From Solen grandis (Eukaryota; Mollusca; Bivalvia; Adapedonta; Solenidae), in assembly GCA_021229015.1 (NCBI GenBank), contig CM037783.1, positions 26,542,154 through 26,606,153 of the forward strand: a DNA stretch of 64,000 nucleotides. The letters are read 5' to 3'. This document shows positions 11,605-23,290 of this stretch, piece after piece (position 1 is the first letter of the stretch; each line of letters opens with the position of its first letter). Below the pieces are notes generated by a model, which had not been told where the DNA came from, made no database searches, and worked only from the letters and a program-made list of their open reading frames with translations. Both the position numbers and the translations under genes were made by a program.

Positions 11605-13064
11605 GTATGTACATCTTTCTTAAACTTGATACCATTATAACATAAACACCCAATATATTTAAAAGTTCCCTTGTATCTGGTGATAAATTATGGTCTATGA
11701 CAGAAAAAAATCAGTGATCAGGTTCCTCTTTTGGCAACCAATAATGCTGTATTGATTCACAAGCAAGTTGTTTGCCTACCTGAAAAGTAAAGACTAATAT
11801 AATTTTTGTTTGATAATGTAAACTATAATTCAGTTTCATGTTTTTATGTACATTGCTTAAATTATCTAAAATATGTAAATACATTAATCATTGGTAATTA
11901 ACATCCCTGAATTTATTGCCACTTGCTAGAAATCACTTGCATAATTATTATCAGTTTCCTATGTGTGTTTCATATAGCTAAACAAATTGTCCAGAGATTG
12001 ACATTTAATTGCTGAGTTGATACATGCTATATATTGTACGGTCACGTGATTTTAAAAGGCGTCTCTGATTGGGCATAAAAAATGAGGTAGAATCATTTAA
12101 GTTTTTTTGTTTCTATTTAAAATAAGAACGCCATTTGCTTAGTGAGCACTTCTCCTTTCCTATTTTCATCATTTTTGATGTCAAAACTATCAATTTAATA
12201 AAACCGAATGGGGGCCCTAATGCCACAATTCTAGTTTGTTGTTCTTTTCGTGTCCTAATTAAGTATGCAATCCTTATGATTATTAAAGGGAAATAATTGA
12301 ATGGTCTCATACATACGAATGTACGAAATTCGTATACACCATTGAAATGTATATGTCAATGGCTGTATTATTTTTTTTTAAAAGATATTCATAAGAATAA
12401 AAATGGTTTGCAAGTGTTAAATCATAAAAAATCTGCTACTATGTGAACGCGTGTAACCATCCCCAGCGGAGATTTGCAATGATTTCACGAGAAAAACTCT
12501 CTGTTCTCAATATTTTAATCAAAATGACACATTTTTTCCTTTAATGAAAATAATAATTATGGTATGAGAAAATAAAGCAACAAATATAAATAGTTTCTAT
12601 TGCATTATATGTTTACAATTTCTAGTCCCGATCATTGGCAAGAAATACCGTATCAAACTGAATATCGTATCATGTTTTAATCATTGACGAATACACTGAT
12701 TTTTTTCTACAATTCATTAAATAAAAAGATGTGTCAATATGTAGGCATTTAGATTTATAGTAATATAATACTAGCGTTTTGTTCAGGACAACTCCCTGAA
12801 TCGAAAATCACAAAATTCACCGTTAAACTACATTTTCAGACAGTGAGCTGTAGTAGACTGCTATAGTAGGTCGAATATTTGAGAGATAATATTTCCACCC
12901 CTGATTATATAATTTTTCAACAAAATGATTTTGAGTGCTTGCTTTGTCAGAAATTAGCAAAATTCTAAGTGATCAATTAGAAACGTTGTTCAGTGCAATT
13001 TCTCAATATGTTTACTTTAACGCAAAGCTTTCCGGCAGTTTTGGGTTCTTCTATTTTATTCAAG
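11605..13064. other. Intron, nothing recognised
   Basis: AT-rich intron between the two spacer exons. No further exon is needed here, since phases and spacer sequence run on directly. Confidence 0.5.
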
Positions 13065-13228
13065 GTTTGGTTGTCAATGGTGAACGAGTTGTCAACCCAA
13101 ATGACACACGAACAACTTCTGGTCCTCACACATACCAAGGCATTAGTCTTTTCTACAACCGCACAAATATCTGGGGACCAGAACTGATTGAAATCTTCCA
13201 ACCTATTGATGTTGATATTGAAGTTCAG
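13065..13228 (+). CDS. ADAMTS exon 9: spacer domain, second part
   Basis: Acceptor tattcaag, donor gtttgt. The reading is LVVNGERVVNPNDTRTTSGP, then YQGISLFYNR, then ELIEIFQPIDVDIEVQ. This is the second half of the spacer (yvLNG......G..f.Y.R....E.i...GP....l.v.v). The spacer of ADAMTS enzymes is a beta-sandwich that contributes to substrate binding. 164 bases, phase 1 in and phase 0 out. Confidence 0.88.
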
Positions 13229-13413
13229 GTTTGTAATTTTCATGCAATCTAAGCTCATATACATGCATATGCACACACATGCATTCGCCCTACAGAGAGA
13301 GAGTCGTTTTATATGTAGCATGTTCGAAATAATTGTATAATTAAGTAGATACATGTATTTGAAATGTAACAAAACTTGACTTTTATTTGAATTTGACACT
13401 TTTTTGTAACCAG

Positions 13414-13458
13414 GTCTTCCAGAGCAAATCGATTTTTCCTAGCAGTCGTCAGCCGACA
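13414..13458 (+). CDS. ADAMTS exon 10, 5' part: spacer end, cut by assembly gap
   Basis: After the acceptor gtaaccag the exon reads VFQSKSIFPSSRQPT for 15 whole codons and then meets the N run. The missing continuation is not on the + strand after the gap; it is on the minus strand at 63558, which begins VDYEFYVPKN in the right frame. The two halves make a 139-base exon that finishes the spacer and starts the next TSP1 repeat. Confidence 0.88.
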
Positions 13459-13558
13459 NNNNNNNNNNNNNNNNNNNNNNNNNNNNNNNNNNNNNNNNNN
13501 NNNNNNNNNNNNNNNNNNNNNNNNNNNNNNNNNNNNNNNNNNNNNNNNNNNNNNNNNN
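13459..13558. other. Assembly gap (100 N)
   Basis: Exactly 100 N, the usual placeholder for a scaffold join of unknown size. Gene evidence indicates the wrong end of the following 50-kb piece has been placed here. Confidence 0.97.
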
Positions 13559-13561
13559 CAC

Positions 13562-13738
13562 GTTCACATATGGGAGGTTTAGAAGGTCTCCATTCCCAGT
13601 CTACGCGACACAGAAGTTCCTTTGGTCCCTTCATGATGTACCCAGGTAGGCACTCGAACACAGTACTCTCTCCCGGAAGTCGGTTGTCGTCGAGTTTCCG
13701 ACCATTTTTTGGATTTGGTATGTATGGGCATGGCATCA
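13562..13738 (-). CDS. CCP (sushi) domain exon, most 3' of the series
   Basis: Minus-strand exon after acceptor cttacacag. It reads MPCPYIPNPKNGRKL, then STVFECLPGYIMKG, then WEWRPSKPPIC, a complete CCP domain with four Cys and the closing Trp. It is 177 bases, the same as two other CCP exons here, phase 1 in and out. The donor starts gtg at 13561-13559 and is cut by the N gap; the first bases after the other gap (63659) are agg, giving gtgagg. Confidence 0.88.
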
Positions 13739-14281
13739 CTGTGTAAGAGTTTGTCAAGTTGATTGATAAATGTGCCTTTGAAGTAATTTTGAAAGTGCTC
13801 ATACACATATTACGACTGAATGTACTAATAAATGTTACTGGCCTGCACCATGACCAACCATAGTCAAATCGGTCTATATGGAGGTAACGAAGCACGTGCC
13901 ACCGGTAGTCCCTCGAAAAAAGTGAACAGATTTATAACTACATATATTAATATTAGTACTAGACTGAATTTGGTTTTTTTAATTTTTTAAAATTTTTGGA
14001 TATTTAATAAAGGCATCTTTATTTGATGCAGCCATTGTTTGATGGTACCTTTTGTAAATGGTTTATGTGTTTAATTGTACCTTTCTTTGATGGTGTATTT
14101 GACATCTATCTTAAATGGAGCCATTGTTTAATAGCACGGTTATTCGATGGTACCTATGATATCTTTTTTGAAGGTACCTGTGGTTGATAGAGCCATTGTT
14201 TGATGATACCTTTGTTAAATAATATCTTTGATGGTGTCTTTGGTTTGTGTTTATTAATGAAACTGGACGAAGCAAACTTAC

Positions 14282-14467
14282 GCTGACAGTCAAGAAGAGC
14301 CGTGGACCATTGTCCATTTTCGCATGTCCTCTTTAAGCTGGATCCCCTAAACAGTGCACCGGGCGAGCAACGGTATTCTACTGATTCTCCATGAGCAAAG
14401 TTTTCACGCTGTATGAACTTTCTCAGCAGATTTGCGTGTTCTACTGCTTCAGGCGGGTCACATGAGT
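14282..14467 (-). CDS. CCP (sushi) domain exon
   Basis: Acceptor attttgcag, donor gtaagt, read on the minus strand. The translation gives SCDPPEAVEHANLLRKF, then GESVEYRCSPGALFRG, then CENGQWSTALLDC: one CCP domain. 186 bases, phase 1 in and out. It joins the CCP exon at 13738 in frame. Upstream it fits equally well to the ADAMTS CCP exon at 43083 or to the signal-peptide-like exon at 18737, so gene membership is open. Confidence 0.88.
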
Positions 14468-14526
14468 CTGCAAAATTTTTAACAATGTGAACAGATAACA
14501 TTATGAAATCTACCCAGTAATCGACT

Positions 14527-15275
14527 TTTGCAAGCAGTAAAGAAACCACACCAGCCGGCGAGTGAACAGTATAGAACCACACCAGCCGGCGAGTGAACAG
14601 TAAAGAAACACACCAGCCGGCGAGTGAACAGTATAGAAACACACCAGCCGGCGAGTGAACAGTAAAGAAACACACCAGCCGGCGAGTGAACAGTAAAGAA
14701 ACACACCAGCCGGCGAGTGAACAGTATAGAACCACACCAGCCGGCGAGTGAACAGTAAAGAAACATACCAGCCGGCGAGTGAACAGTACAGAACTACACC
14801 AGCCGGCGAGTGAACAGTATAGAACCACACCAGCCGGCGAGTGAACAGTATAGAACCACACCAGCCGGCGAGTGAACAGTATAGAACCACACCAGCCGGC
14901 GAGTGAACAGTATAGAAACACACCAGCCGGCGAGTGAACAGTATAGAACCAAACCAATCGGCGAGTGAACAGTAAAGAAACACACCAACCGGCGAGTGAA
15001 CAGTATAGAACCACACAAGCCGGCGATTCAACAGTATAGAACCAAACCAACCGGCGAGTGAACGGTATAGAACCAAACCAATCGGCGAGTGAACAGTAAA
15101 GAAACACACCAGCCGGCGAGTGAACAGTATAGAACCAAACCAATCGGCGAGTGAACAGTAAAGAAACACACCAGCCGGCGAGTGAACAGTATAAAACCAC
15201 ACCAACCGGCGAGTGAACAGTATAAAACCACACCAGCCGGCGAGTGAACAGTATAGAACCAGACCAACCGGTGGC
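14527..15275. repeat. 31-bp minisatellite, about 24 copies
   Basis: Unit ccagccggcgagtgaacagt followed by ataga(a/c)ccaca, with regular variants (taaagaaa for tatagaac, aatcgg for gccggc). Period 31 is checked by successive agccggc positions 14553, 14584 and 14615. It lies in the intron just upstream (minus sense) of the CCP exon at 14467. Long open frames over it are an effect of the period not being divisible by three. Confidence 0.93.
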
Positions 15276-15956
15276 TGACTTGCATGTTGATCCGGTTTTA
15301 CACCGGTCGCGTCGCTACTTTCAGTTTCCTAGAGACGAGGTGGTAACACAGTTCAACCGTTCAGACGGAAAAAATTGATGTAAAATGATATAGGTCAAAG
15401 ATTAATACTGAAAGAGGATAAAGTCGACAAGTATCTGACGAAGAAAATGGTCATTGCATGCGTAAAGCCGGAATTACTCACTTAGCCGGATTTAATTGTT
15501 GGTCGAATTTCATAGCCAATCAGAGCGCTCCGTTAAGGCAATAGTTTGTGCAAGGTTATGAGTGGCGGGGCCTCTATAGACATGACTTTAGTACTTGAGA
15601 CCAACCCCGACCCTCGACTACCGCCTCTCTCAGTTAATTAACGATAAGGATTTAGCTGGACCCTCTCTGTTTCCAGGAAGGACTAGTGCTTGAGACAATT
15701 TGAGGATTTTCTTACTTAAAAATCGCGCCTCAAGTGATGGACTCATAAGGCTTGACTCCACAACAAGGCCAATATGACGAAATAGTTGAACCCCTACAAC
15801 TGCCCACCTATCTCCTATTTCAATTACTTAATGGATTGATAAGTAATGATCCCTTTGTAATATATTGACATCCTATGTAGAATTAACAATCCCCGTTTGA
15901 TGACATCATTGATTTTCTATCAAGACATATCTTAACGTCCGACGATTGTTCTCTTA

Positions 15957-16226
15957 AGAAATCCCGGTGATAACGTGAGCGGGAAGTCTTTGGTTTGATC
16001 CACGGTCGCGACATACCAAAATCATTAATATGTTACTGGTATATCTTCCTTATACTTGACAATTACCACATAAGGGTAGTTTTCCAGAAATGGATGGTTC
16101 AGTATCATTTTCAGGGTAGAGCGACTGGTGTGATCTCTTGCCACTTGTTACGGTGAGGTATCACTATAGCTCACTCATCAAGATGAATGAAATACTATCG
16201 GTGGAACGTAAAACCCAAGCAGACAA
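15957..16226 (+). mobile_element. tRNA-derived SINE, family A, copy 2
   Basis: The plus strand carries ggtttgatccacggtcgcga, then cataccaaaatcattaat, and ends gaaatactatcggtggaacg. This is the same order of blocks as the copy at 6943 on the other strand, but more diverged. Confidence 0.6.
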
Positions 16227-16494
16227 ACATTCACCGAAGGAAATTGTTCGTGGTGACTTTATTCATTTTATATAAATGGCGCGGGTCACATCGAAACCAT
16301 GTGTTGCTGCATGGAATAAAAAAACAACACTTACTTAGACACAATGTTACCCAAAATTCCAACGAGTTCATATAAACACAGTTGCAAAATGAAGTGTGCA
16401 CTCATATTTTCTTTCATTTGAATATGTTTTTATTTTTTCACAAATGTAAACAAATGCTGATTGTGTGCCCAAAAAGGAATTGTTAGCAATCCTA

Positions 16495-16970
16495 TGAAAA
16501 TAGGTGTCAAACGTTAAAGCTGCAACTAAAAAGTAAGGTGTCAAACATTAAAGCTGCAACTATAAAGAAGGTGTCAAAGTTAAAGCTGCAACTATAAAGA
16601 TAGGTGTCAAAACATTAAAGCTGCAACTAAAAAGTAAGGCGTTGAAGCTAAATCTGGAACTATAAAGACAGGTGAAAAAGATAAAGCTGCAACTATAAAG
16701 ATAGGTGTCAAAGCAAAAGCTGCAAGTATAAAAAAGGTGTCAAAGCTAAAACTGCAGCTTTAAAGGGGGTGTCAAAGCTAAAGCTGCAACCATAAATAAA
16801 GGTGTCAAAGCTAAAGCTTCGACTTCGACTATAACGATAGGTGTCAAACATTAAAGTTGCAAACATAAAGATAGGCGTTAAAGCTAAAGATGCAAAAATA
16901 AAGACGTGTCAAAAGTAACATAAAGGGAAAAACAATAAAGAAAGGCGTAAAACGTTAAAGCAGCAACTAC
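16495..16970. repeat. Degenerate ~33-bp minisatellite, about 14 copies
   Basis: Unit approximately aggtgtcaaagctaaagctg followed by caactataaagat, with indels and substitutions. No coding content. Confidence 0.8.
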
Positions 16971-17897
16971 AAGCGAAGCGGACAGCAAGCACGATAGTAT
17001 TTGTCTATTTGTCATTCAACGGTTCAACAAGGCGGCGAACAGGCGTTTATTCGTTATGTTTTCCCAACTACCCACCCTTGTTTTGTTTTGCAGTGCTTAA
17101 TTATGTCATTTCTTTTCAGTTGTGATGCGTTTGTTTCATCAGCCTCCATGTGTGATCTTGGATAGTGATGAATTAAGAGCGATTGGCACAGTGGTTCTGG
17201 GTATTTTTCTTACTATGAGGAAGTCTTCCCTGGTGGTTCATTGTTTCTGTTAGGACACTTTACCTGCCATTATATTACGGCCATTGTTGGGACCATGGCT
17301 GGTCTGGAAGTGTGCATTTTCATGTATAGTATTGATAAATTAAAGTCTCGTTGAAACCATTAGTTTGTCGTTCTTATTATTAAAGGCGTATGAACGGGTT
17401 TTTTTTCTAACGGACAAATTTTTCTAAAAAAATGCTCATAAGTACTTAAGACTTTAACTAAAAGATATAGGAATTAAAAATAGGGGGTCACCATTCTTGT
17501 TGTAGAGATCAAGCTTATGGTAGAGCATCACGTTTTGCTTGTTGAAAAAAAAAACATGGCGTTTAAAAATAAGAAATATTCCGATTCTAAATACTGTAAC
17601 AGTATATCAAAATGATATTTTTAAAATATTTTTTATAACCATTTGTAACTTATAATGTATTCTATAAGTTAAAGATAAAAAAATACTGTCAAGTATGCAT
17701 TGAAAATACAAAACGGGTACTAAATCTCATTTGTGCCCGGACCAAAATGTATACAAAAACTATCCCAAAACTGTGAATTTTTATATATATTTTTCTAAAT
17801 AAAAGAAAAATTTCAACGGACAGATTTCCTTTATATTTTCAGAGTCAGTCCTTTGATATAAATGCTTTCTGAAAATATAAAAAAAGACATACCTCAA

Positions 17898-17951
<54 letters not shown>

Positions 17952-18631
17952 TAAAACTGCCTTTTTTTATTGAAATTTTAGCCAAATTCGCATAAAAGCA
18001 CTAAAATGTGCTTTTTTATACCTTCAAAATTTGCCAAATATACTTTTAATGGTATTCTTAACACATGCATCTTAAAATTTGGGCTTTCTCCTATCATTCT
18101 ACTTAAAAATAATTGATCAGTTTAAAACAGCAAACTATACCAAGTATTACAGAACCCTGATAATGTAATGTTTTCTAATATATGGAAAGAAATTAAATAT
18201 CGGCTTGAATAAAACACACGGGTCGTCATTTTAGGTGTAAACTGAGATTTTAAAACAAAAACAAACATGTTGTCTTAACCACATCAACGAACAAATTAGT
18301 CAGTATTAAGAAATTTTGGTTTGAGTCCAATGTGTTGTCCATCTGATTAAAACGTTTGACTAAACATGACAATATGTCTCCCTGCGCCCTAACGGACTTT
18401 TGATGGTCAAAAATTGTTAAATTATTTTGATTTTTTATTTCAGGAGTGTTCGAATAGATTACTACCGGGATTTGGAATTTGAACAACAGGACCGTTAGAA
18501 ATGAAAAGCAATGTACACAAAACATTTTGGTGAATTTTACGTGGCGGCTTAATAAAAAAATGTAAGTAACCCCGCCTTCAGAAGATATCGTCGGATCTGA
18601 CAAACAAAGGAATACAAGTGATAAGACTTAC
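16971..18631. other. Intron or intergenic, nothing coding seen
   Basis: AT-rich sequence containing a run of about 47 T at 17902-17948. No exon was recognised on either strand. Confidence 0.5.
17902..17948. repeat. Poly(T) tract
   Basis: About 47 consecutive T; likely the tail of an old retrotransposed sequence on the minus strand or a slippage product. Confidence 0.9.
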
Positions 18632-18737
18632 TTTCAAGAACTTCTTCTTGACCAAAACAATCCGAAAAAATCAGCTGTAAAGTAATCACAAATACAATTT
18701 TGACTCTAAATGTCCCAACCATTGACTGTGTTGCCAT
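18632..18737 (-). CDS. Candidate first coding exon with signal peptide
   Basis: On the minus strand an ATG at 18737-18735 opens MATQSMVGTFRVKIVFVITL followed by QLIFSDCFGQEEVLE and a strong GTAAGT donor. The form is that of a secretory signal peptide: a short basic stretch, a hydrophobic core of about 12 residues and small residues before a Gln. 35 codons plus one base, phase 1, exactly what the next minus-strand exon (CCP at 14467) needs. It may start a separate secreted sushi-domain gene, downstream of the ADAMTS gene in the corrected orientation. No promoter was identified. Confidence 0.5.
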
Positions 18738-19778
18738 GTTGAGGCAAGAAAAGCAAAGTGAACTCGTGGGACCATGCTACAATATGATATAGGGTCTTGT
18801 GAAGTGGCTAACATTATTAATCGAGGACTTCCTATTTCACTTTCGTGTTCATAGAAACTTGATGCGATGTGAAAATATATCTGAGCTGGTGGTGCATTGG
18901 GATTTTGTAAAATGATATTTTTATAAGTAGTGAGTAAAGTAATAACTCCACTCATTGAAAGCAGTAAATAAATATGCCCACGAAATTAAAGCGAACTTCG
19001 CTACGAAAGCTCTTAGAAATGAGTAGCAATTTCCTGTACAGCTTAACGTGAGTGTGAAAGTAATGTATGTCCGTGTAATAACAACCTCTTTAATGAGAAA
19101 ATATAGAGACGCAGATGTATATATGTATGTATGTATGTATGTATGTGAGAATATTTCTGATATTTTATGTTATTTTAATCATGTCTTAAAGGCGTATGCT
19201 AGAGTTTCATAATTTTTTGGTCGGGAATAAAATTACCCTATATTCAATATTGTGTGTATCCAATGTATTGTTTAAAGAAAATGATATAAATGTTGGGAGT
19301 CAGCAACTTCGTTTACATTTAAATCCACATATGGTTACATGACTAATAACAGACATGGTGTTAAATCTCAAATGCAATGGCTCTAGAAATATATGTTACA
19401 ATTTCTATAAAGTGCTACATATAATAACAAAATCATGAAAAATTTGCATATAAAACATTGCTGTTCTTCAAAACACACTTAAAAATATTAAAATATCCAT
19501 CTACATGGTATCGAGTTGTTGTTGGAGGTGCTGCTAAATGATCGATATCCTGACACTACAGGCTGTAGTCGCATATTCATAATAATGTTTATGCAAATTC
19601 AAATAAAAATCTTGCCTTTACATGCAATTATAATAGATTATTTTCTCTCCAAATATAAAAAGAAAAATGGGATCAACTAATACACACGAATAACAGAAAT
19701 ACACTTTTCATGCATCGCTTCACATTTTATCCCGTAATTTACGGTGACATAGAGGTGACATGCACTACTCTTTTTTAT
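18738..19778. other. Intergenic or intronic, nothing coding seen
   Basis: AT-rich, includes a short (ATGT)n microsatellite near 19115-19146. If the exon at 18737 is a true gene start, its promoter and 5' UTR would be in this stretch; no clear signal was seen. Confidence 0.45.
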
Positions 19779-20172
19779 GTCGAGGGAACGAGATAATAAG
19801 TCGAGGGAACGAGTTAATTATCTCGAATGAACGAGATAATAAGTCGTGGGAACGAGTTAGTTATCTCGAAGGAACGACTTATTATCTCGAGGGAACGAGA
19901 TAATAAGTCGAGGGAACGAGATAATAAGTCAAGGAAACGAGTTAATTATCTCGAGGGAACGACTTGTTATCTCGAGGGAACGAGATAATAAGTCGAGGGA
20001 ACGAGTTAATTATAATAAATTGTTCCCTTGAGATAATGAAATCGTTGTCTCGACTTATTATCTCGTTCCCTCGAGATAATAAGCCGTTCCCTCGAGATAA
20101 TCAACTCGTTCCCTCGAGTTATTATCTCGTTCCCTCGACTTATTATCTCGTTCCCTCGAGTCGTTCCCTCGA
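19779..20172. repeat. 21-bp palindromic tandem repeat, inverted at its centre
   Basis: The first half (19779-20019) repeats gtcgagggaacgagataataa, mixed with flipped units. From about 20025 the units run mainly in the opposite sense (ttccctcgagataataa). The block therefore could fold into a long imperfect hairpin of about 200 bases per arm. Confidence 0.88.
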
Positions 20173-20483
20173 TTTTTTTTTCTTTTTTTGTGATTTTATT
20201 TTTGGCGAAATAAGGTAGGTATAGAGGAGCGAAGGTTGATCCTCACGTGTGTTTCTTACAAGATACTGTTAACTCTTATTTCAGATTTATTATTGATCAT
20301 AAATAATTGCTTCCATGTAAAATTGCTATTTTTTGACGTAATTCGAAATAAATAATGTATTGTGTTAAAATATCTGTTATGAAAAAAAATAAAAAATAAA
20401 AAAAAAAAATAAAAAAATAAACGGTGTAACGTGCGCTCAACTATAGCAAACATCTCTTATAATAACAATAATTATAGCTAGAT

Positions 20484-21536
20484 ATTTGTTTTCGTAGAAA
20501 ACTGATGTCCCCCACCCCCTTCCCCTCACAAACACATATACACTAAGGCACACAGTGACATATTCATATAATTTAAGTTAGAGGGCTGACTATATTGATA
20601 AAGCTCCGCTCAGAGTTATGGACCTTGTGTGTGAGACTTCCTCTCATCAATTTCTTTCAATAACTGAAATTTTGTTTTAATAGTATAAGTAGAACAAGAG
20701 TTATCTTGCGGTCAAGAAATTGTAAAAAGGAGGAATAACTCCAAACATACTGGCCTTAATATCTCATTAATTTCTTTCCATAAATGGAATTTAATTTCAA
20801 AAGCATGAGTCGAACAGGGGTTATCTTAAGGACACAAAATTGAATAAAAGCAGAAAAACTACAACATGAAACTTTGGAATTGGATTATGCTCTAGTGTAC
20901 TGCAATTATTGTCCATAATGTCTACCCACCTTCAAGGTTATGTCTCATAGTGCATGAGTTATGCTTAAAAAAAACAAGTATGAAATTGACCAAAGGGCAG
21001 TAACTCTAAAATAGTATGTGCAGAGTTACAGTTCTTGTGCATGGCACTTCTCCACAATAAGATCTATACACCTGTGAAGTTTAAAGTTAATAGCTATGAT
21101 ACTTTTGAAGTTAAGCTCTGGATGGAAATTAAGTATGAAATTTAACAAAGGGCAATCACTTAAATAATTGATGTGCAGAGTTACAGTTCTTGTGCATGAC
21201 ACTTCACCTGCATAAGATCTATTCACCGTGACGTTTCAAGTAAATAGTTTTGATACTTTTTGAGTTATGCTCCGGACAAAATTTAAGTTTGAAATTTAAC
21301 AAAGGGAATAACTCAAAAATATGATACGCAGAGTTACGGTTCTTGTGCACTGCACTTCTCCTCCATGAGATCTACCCACCTGTGAAGTTTCAGTTTAAAA
21401 GCTTTGATACTTTTTGAGTTATGCTCCGGACGAAAAGTGCGACAGACAGACGGACAGACGGACACACAACTCCGAAAAAAAACAATGTCTCCCCCATATA
21501 AATAGGGGGGGGGGGGGGGGGGGGGGGGGGGCATAA
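20484..21536 (+). repeat. ~1-kb dispersed repeat ending in a G run, copy 1
   Basis: It starts ttgttttcgtagaaaactga, followed by runs of C, and carries internal repeats of the form 'gcacttctcc...gatctacccacctgtgaagtttca...tttgagttatgctccggac'. It ends with acagacagacggacagacgg, then ctcccccatataaatagggg and a long G run (to 21531). A second copy with the same order and orientation starts at 27012. No coding capacity, so presumably non-autonomous. Confidence 0.75.
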
Positions 21537-22904
21537 TAAAAGTTGTAATATAATAAAATCATTTCATGTTTTCTTTTTATCAAATTAAAGTCTTAAAGTC
21601 TAACAACAACTTTGACACAACCTGCAAACAAAAAAATAGATACGGGAGAGTTCATGGTGGGTTATTTTGACATTCTCATGACCTGTATTTCACGTGATAC
21701 TTGGAGACCGTGAGGCGTTTCGTTGAAATTTTATCTAAGAGCATACTGAAGTGTTCTCTTGTAGAATTTAAGGAGAATATGGCATGTCAAGTGTACATGT
21801 GAAGGGCGGACTTATTATTCACACTCATGCAAGCACAAGTGTAGAGAACATGGCGGTGCTCAAGGACGTAACAGAGAAGATTTTTTCATCCAAAATACAT
21901 ATGACAATAAAATGAAGCAGGCAAAACATTATAATTAATATGCATACGGAATAGGCGGACATTGTTTATCATAATTTTTATGTTTTTATAACGTAATAAT
22001 TATTATACTTATACTACAATATGATACAACTATGACTTATTTAAAGTAAAAGACAAAATACATCACACTTTTACAGTGGTATGTTTATCTATAAAAGGTT
22101 ATCTCATTATATGATATGAGATAATATTTAGGGAGATTGAATGATTGATTGATTTTTTGGGTTTGTATTTTATACAGGAAAATATTAGACATTTCAAAAT
22201 ATACCCGTATGACAATGCATTTCAAATTTGATTTCTGCAATTTAATTTATTATATATTTATGTTCTGTACCAGTGGTAATCTTAAACCAATATTTAATTA
22301 TATTATAAATGCAATTGTAAGGTAAAATAATCCATTTTACCTCCTAACCTTGCAATAAACCTCATATGATAGACCCTGTCTCATTCTAAAGCATTTATTT
22401 TGTTTATCAAAATAATTTAAATTGTAATACCCTCGAATACTTCCTATTTAAAACTGACACAAAAGTATTTGCATTGAGTATATAAAGAAAACGGGCTCCG
22501 CCCCTTGAAGACAATGTTTTTCAATGGATCCAAATAATTGAACAATCTTCGTAGAGAGTGACCAGCGGAACATCTGTGCAAAAATATTTTTAAATCCAGG
22601 CAATACTTTTAGAGGAGAAGATTTTTGAAGTTGTCACATTATTTCCCCTTTTAGTTGCCATGGCAACCAGATTTTGGCATGGAATTTTTGAACAGTTTTG
22701 GAAGAGGACCATCCAAGGACATTCCTGTACAGTTTAATGAAGATTGGGCTAGTAGTTTAGGCGGAGATGTCGTTTACATTAAATGTTGACGACGGATGCT
22801 GGACGCCGGATATTCATATAGGTCACAATAGCTTTCCTTGAGCATGTTGTGCTCAGGTGAGATAATAATGTTAAATATTCCATGTCAATTTTACATAATA
22901 GATA
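21537..22904. other. Intergenic or intronic, nothing recognised
   Basis: AT-rich, no exon recognised on either strand. Part (22500-22860) resembles the 'gttatgctc..gg' type dispersed repeats only loosely. Confidence 0.4.
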
Positions 22905-23290
22905 TCACATGTCATACCGATACAATGTGTAATTTGTCGTGTCCGTGTTACAAATGTTGATACCACATATCCATATAATATATGTGATATGTTGTGTCAA
23001 TGTTACACACATAGATACCACATTTCATACCGACATAATGTGAAATATTTCGTGTCCATGTTATACACATAGATACCAAATGTCATACCGACATAATGTG
23101 TGATATTTCGTACCTACGTACCTAGATAAGACACAGTATTTGTTAGCATGACCACTTTATGATTGTATAATTCAAGTAACGAGGAATATGTTTATTCATG
23201 TTACGAAATAAAGAATTATCTTATCTTTAATACCAACTGTCATACCAACATTATGTGTGATATTTAGTGTCAGTATCACACAATTAGAAA
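22905..23290. repeat. Degenerate ~60-bp tandem repeat
   Basis: The pattern 'catgtcataccga.a.aatgtg..atatttcgtgtc.atgttacacacatagatacca' recurs about five times, with a non-repeat insertion around 23110-23225. Confidence 0.65.

Noticed and set aside
12977..13399. 140-codon minus-strand frame
   Set aside because: Antisense of the spacer exon at 13065-13228; no family resemblance.
14510..15285. Open frames of up to 359 codons with repeated VHSPAGV text
   Set aside because: Produced by the 31-bp minisatellite. The only real coding piece within the longest of them is the CCP exon at 14282-14467, which has its own splice sites.
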